16,599 nt of DNA, from the NCBI GenBank assembly GCA_900552125.1, contig URYK01000056.1:1-16599 (forward strand). Reading direction: 5' to 3'. The DNA comes from an uncultured Solobacterium sp. Lineage in GTDB: Bacteria > Bacillota_I > Bacilli_A > Erysipelotrichales > Erysipelotrichaceae. Below the pieces are notes generated by a model that was given only the letters and a program-made list of their open reading frames with translations, was not told where the DNA came from and made no database searches. A program made the translations under genes and the position numbers. How positions within the stretch are numbered: position 1 is the first letter of the stretch; each line of letters starts with the position of its first letter. This document shows positions 14,607 to 16,599 of the stretch, in pieces.

Positions 14607-15137
14607 ATGGAAACAATTATAGGAAATAAGGTAATTTTGAGAAGACAAATATTAGAGGATGCTGATTTTTTTGCTTATTGGTTTAATCAGCCTGATATTA
14701 TGTTTCAATGTGGTTTTTCAGAAAAAACTACACTTGAAAAAGAACAAAAAGCTTTATTAAATAGAATAAATGATCAAAGTCGTGACTGGTATACGATTAC
14801 GGATAAACAAGGAAAAATAATAGGGGAAACTGGGTTGTTACGTATATGGAATGCTTGGCATTGTAGTGATTTAACAATTATAATTCCAAATAAAGAAGAT
14901 CAAGGAAAAGGATATGGAAAAGAGGCAATTCATTTACTGTTGGATAAAGCATTTACACATCATAATTTAAATCGAGTTGCGATTGGAGTAGTAGAAAAGA
15001 ATATAAATGCTTTAAAGTTTTATGAGAAAATAGGATTTAAAAAAGAAGGTATTCAGGAGCAGGGATATTATTATAATGGAGAGTATATGGATTTTGTTAT
15101 GATGCGAATCCTAAAAGAAGAATGGTTAAAAAGGTAA
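14607..15137 (+). CDS. GNAT-family N-acetyltransferase (RimJ/RimL type)
   Basis: This 176-residue cytoplasmic enzyme transfers an acetyl group from acetyl-CoA to an amine. The N-terminal segment NKVILRRQILEDADFFAYWF is the typical beta1-alpha1 of Acetyltransf_3 proteins. Motif A carries the acetyl-CoA loop Q99-G-K-G-Y-G104 and is followed by an amphipathic helix. The C-terminal part has NINALKFYEKIGFKKEG, the usual family ending. ATG 14607 is chosen over the GTG at 14598 because AGGGGTGAT (14594-14602) acts as its ribosome binding site. It lies 24 nt after the ankyrin gene and 13 nt before the DUF1801 gene, so it is co-transcribed. The substrate is unknown. Confidence 0.9.
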   Translation: METIIGNKVILRRQILEDADFFAYWFNQPDIMFQCGFSEKTTLEKEQKALLNRINDQSRDWYTITDKQGKIIGETGLLRIWNAWHCSDLTIIIPNKEDQGKGYGKEAIHLLLDKAFTHHNLNRVAIGVVEKNINALKFYEKIGFKKEGIQEQGYYYNGEYMDFVMMRILKEEWLKR

Positions 15138-15150
15138 TGGAAGGTACGTT

Positions 15151-15558
15151 ATGTGGAAATGTCCAAAATGTGGAAAAGAATTTAATAAGGAAAATCAGAG
15201 TCATTATTGTGGAGAAAAACCTAAAACAATTGATGAATATATTATGAGACAGGAACCTGAAAAACAAGAAGATTTATTATTGATTCGTGATACTTTAAGG
15301 AAAGTATTACCTGAAGCAGAGGAACGAATTTCCTGGAGTATGCCAACATTCTGGAAAAATCATAATATTATTCATTTTGCGGCATCAAAGAAACATATTG
15401 GGATTTATCCTGGTCCAGAGGCAATCATACATTTTAAAGATGAACTGAAAGACTATAGTGTAAATAAAGGAACTATACGAATTCCATATGGCAAGGTTGA
15501 CACAAAATTGATTCAGACAATCGCAAAATGGTGTTGGGAAACTGATAATCATGCATAG
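15151..15558 (+). CDS. DUF1801 (YdhG-like) protein with N-terminal zinc ribbon
   Basis: This 135-residue cytoplasmic protein starts with a compact zinc-ribbon-like motif (C4, C7, H18, C20 in WKCPKCGKE and SHYC). A DUF1801 domain follows from about residue 25, with the family's EERISWSMPTFWKN, HFAASKKHIGIYPGP and GTIRIPYGK stretches. DUF1801 proteins are small alpha/beta proteins related to the YdhG/frataxin-like fold, and their function is poorly defined. GGAAGG lies before the ATG. It is placed tightly between the acetyltransferase and the SUFU gene (22-nt gap), which suggests a shared transcript but no obvious shared reaction. Confidence 0.85.
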   Translation: MWKCPKCGKEFNKENQSHYCGEKPKTIDEYIMRQEPEKQEDLLLIRDTLRKVLPEAEERISWSMPTFWKNHNIIHFAASKKHIGIYPGPEAIIHFKDELKDYSVNKGTIRIPYGKVDTKLIQTIAKWCWETDNHA

Positions 15559-15580
15559 ATAGGGAAAGTAGGTGTTAATT

Positions 15581-16234
15581 ATGGGACTATTTGATAAGTT
15601 TAAAAAACAAAACAAAAATAATGAAGAAACTCAAGAAGTAAAAGTATTAGGATGGGATGCGATCACCAAAGAATGTGAAAGAGTATATCCTAATCAAACT
15701 GATCCAAAACATTATGGAACATTAATCAGCTGGAAACTAGGCGGTAATGATCCTCTTGATGGTATAAGCATATATGATGGAGGTACATATTGGCATTTTG
15801 TTACATATGGGTTATCGGAACTATATGAAAAAGAAACAGATAATAAAGATATTAGTGGTTATGGAATGGAGTTTACATTCAAGCTGAAAAAAGACAGATA
15901 TGAAGATGAAGAGGCAGAAATAAAATGTATCTGCAGTATATTACAGGCAATTGCTAGAATAACCTTTACCAAAGGAGAAATATTTAGGCCATATGAGTAT
16001 CTATATACTGGACAGACACAGGGAATAGATTCTAAAATGGAGTCTAATATAACTGGATTTATCACAATTCCAGATACTAACTTACATTCCATTCAAACAT
16101 CAAATGGCAAAGTAGATTTCATAGAATTTGTTGGTGTAACCTATGATGAAATATTAGCTATAAGAAATGGTGAGACAACTGTAAAAGAAGTATATGATAA
16201 AATAGGAAGTGATATAACTGACTATCATAGGTAG
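15581..16234 (+). CDS. SUFU-domain protein, probable immunity protein
   Basis: This 217-residue cytoplasmic protein is recognised as a suppressor-of-fused (SUFU) family member by its core at about residues 24-130: GWDAITKECERVYPNQTDPK, HYGT, WKLGGNDPLDGISIY, YWHFVTYGLSELYEKE, SGYGMEFTFKL and LQAIARI. The rest (about 131-217) is the usual C-terminal extension. Bacterial SUFU proteins are a described immunity class in polymorphic toxin systems, where they bind and block a partner toxin. The N-terminus MGLFDKFKKQ mirrors that of the ankyrin protein. ATG 15581 is preferred over GTG 15572, since AGGTG (15570-15574) is placed 6 nt before it. No toxin gene is adjacent. Domain call is strong; the immunity role is inferred. 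Confidence 0.87.
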   Translation: MGLFDKFKKQNKNNEETQEVKVLGWDAITKECERVYPNQTDPKHYGTLISWKLGGNDPLDGISIYDGGTYWHFVTYGLSELYEKETDNKDISGYGMEFTFKLKKDRYEDEEAEIKCICSILQAIARITFTKGEIFRPYEYLYTGQTQGIDSKMESNITGFITIPDTNLHSIQTSNGKVDFIEFVGVTYDEILAIRNGETTVKEVYDKIGSDITDYHR

Positions 16235-16289
16235 AAAGTTATAAGATATCTAGCTTATGATTAGTGATTAAACATAAATGTAATAATAC

Positions 16290-16350
16290 AAAAACACAGT
16301 GAGGGTAATCTGAAAATTAGCTGAATATCCTATAAAAACTCTGTGTTTTT
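16290..16350 (+). terminator. Long-armed terminator after the SUFU gene
   Basis: AAAAACACAG (16290-16299) pairs with CTGTGTTTTT (16341-16350), a perfect 10-bp stem whose arms supply an A-run and a T-run, so it could work in both directions. The 41-nt loop may fold further (TAAT with ATTA near 16306-16319). It closes the immunity-like array. Confidence 0.7.
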
Positions 16351-16351
16351 C

Positions 16352-16380
16352 TTTACTTTTTTGAGGGCTTACGTTACTAT
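16352..16380 (+). promoter_or_regulatory. Candidate promoter of the secreted protein gene
   Basis: TTTACT (16352-16357) and TACTAT (16375-16380) are 17 nt apart, placed just after the terminator. The leader to ATG 16429 would be about 42 nt. Confidence 0.4.
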
Positions 16381-16428
16381 ATAAGAAATGGATAACTTTT
16401 ATATTGATTGAAAAGAGGCATGTGTATT

Positions 16429-16599
16429 ATGAAGAAAAAGATGTTATTTTTATCAATGGCAGCTGCCTTGATCGTTAGCAATGCTGGTGTCCTTCATGCG
16501 GAAAGCTTTGAGGGAAGAGAAACAGAAATGAATGCGAAATGCTCTGTTATTACAGATACAGCAACACAGAAAGAGTGTGCTCGCTATAAAGAATATCTT
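16429..16599 (+). CDS. N-terminus of a secreted protein, cut by the window edge
   Basis: The frame is open to the last base (57 codons). It begins MKKKMLFLSMAAALIVSNAG, with a basic start and a hydrophobic core, and is followed by a likely signal peptidase I site after LHA (residue 24). The mature part starts ESFEGRETEMNAKCSVITDT and is polar and charged, with two cysteines (C38, C49) in the visible stretch. AAGAGG lies about 10 nt before the ATG. The style resembles secreted peptidoglycan hydrolases of the PcsB/NlpC-P60 kind with an N-terminal coiled coil, but too little is visible to assign a family. Confidence 0.75.
   Translation, partial: MKKKMLFLSMAAALIVSNAGVLHAESFEGRETEMNAKCSVITDTATQKECARYKEYL

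Noticed and set aside
10204..16234. A new anti-phage defence system
   Set aside because: No nuclease, helicase, NTPase, protease or nucleotide-cyclase motif was seen. The domains fit toxin immunity better.
1..16599. CRISPR arrays, insertion sequences, transposase or phage genes
   Set aside because: No regularly spaced repeats, terminal inverted repeats around a transposase, or phage proteins were found on either strand.

Overview
The window comes from a low-GC, AT-rich Gram-positive bacterium. Signs of this are strong AGGAGG-type ribosome binding sites, extended -10 promoters, hairpin plus T-run terminators and lysine/isoleucine-rich proteins. The protein styles fit a gut Bacillota, with Erysipelotrichia as my best guess. 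That placement is an inference from style only. No plasmid, phage, IS or CRISPR sequence was seen.

Positions 1-9100 look like ordinary chromosome. A tRNA-Asn gene with its terminator is followed by an M42-family metallo-aminopeptidase and a CorC/MpfA-like membrane protein (DUF21, CBS pair, CorC_HlyC), then a decayed small gene. Next comes a compact signalling operon (3495-7491): a membrane hybrid histidine kinase with a Cache-like sensor and a receiver, a receiver-HD-GYP response regulator, and a free-standing HPt protein. Together these carry every station of a His-Asp-His-Asp phosphorelay, with cyclic-di-GMP hydrolysis as the likely output. A fused MEMO/AMMECR1 protein follows. Downstream on the minus strand are a 49-residue single-pass membrane protein, with its own promoter, ribosome binding site and terminator, and an EamA-family (DMT) transporter.

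Positions 10204-16234 are an accessory-looking, same-strand array of mostly small cytoplasmic proteins. It contains an unrecognised gene interrupted at a perfect A_AAA_AAC heptamer, a frameshifted gene pair, a small intact protein, an ORF broken by one TAA, a leucine-rich-repeat protein, an ankyrin-repeat protein, a GNAT acetyltransferase, a zinc-ribbon DUF1801 protein and a SUFU-domain protein. SUFU and ankyrin proteins are known as immunity proteins of polymorphic toxin systems. No toxin is present, so I read this as an orphan polyimmunity-like locus in which the small upstream genes are decaying and the larger downstream ones are intact.

The window ends after a long-armed terminator with the start of a secreted protein (16429 onward) that carries a clear signal peptide and is cut by the window edge.
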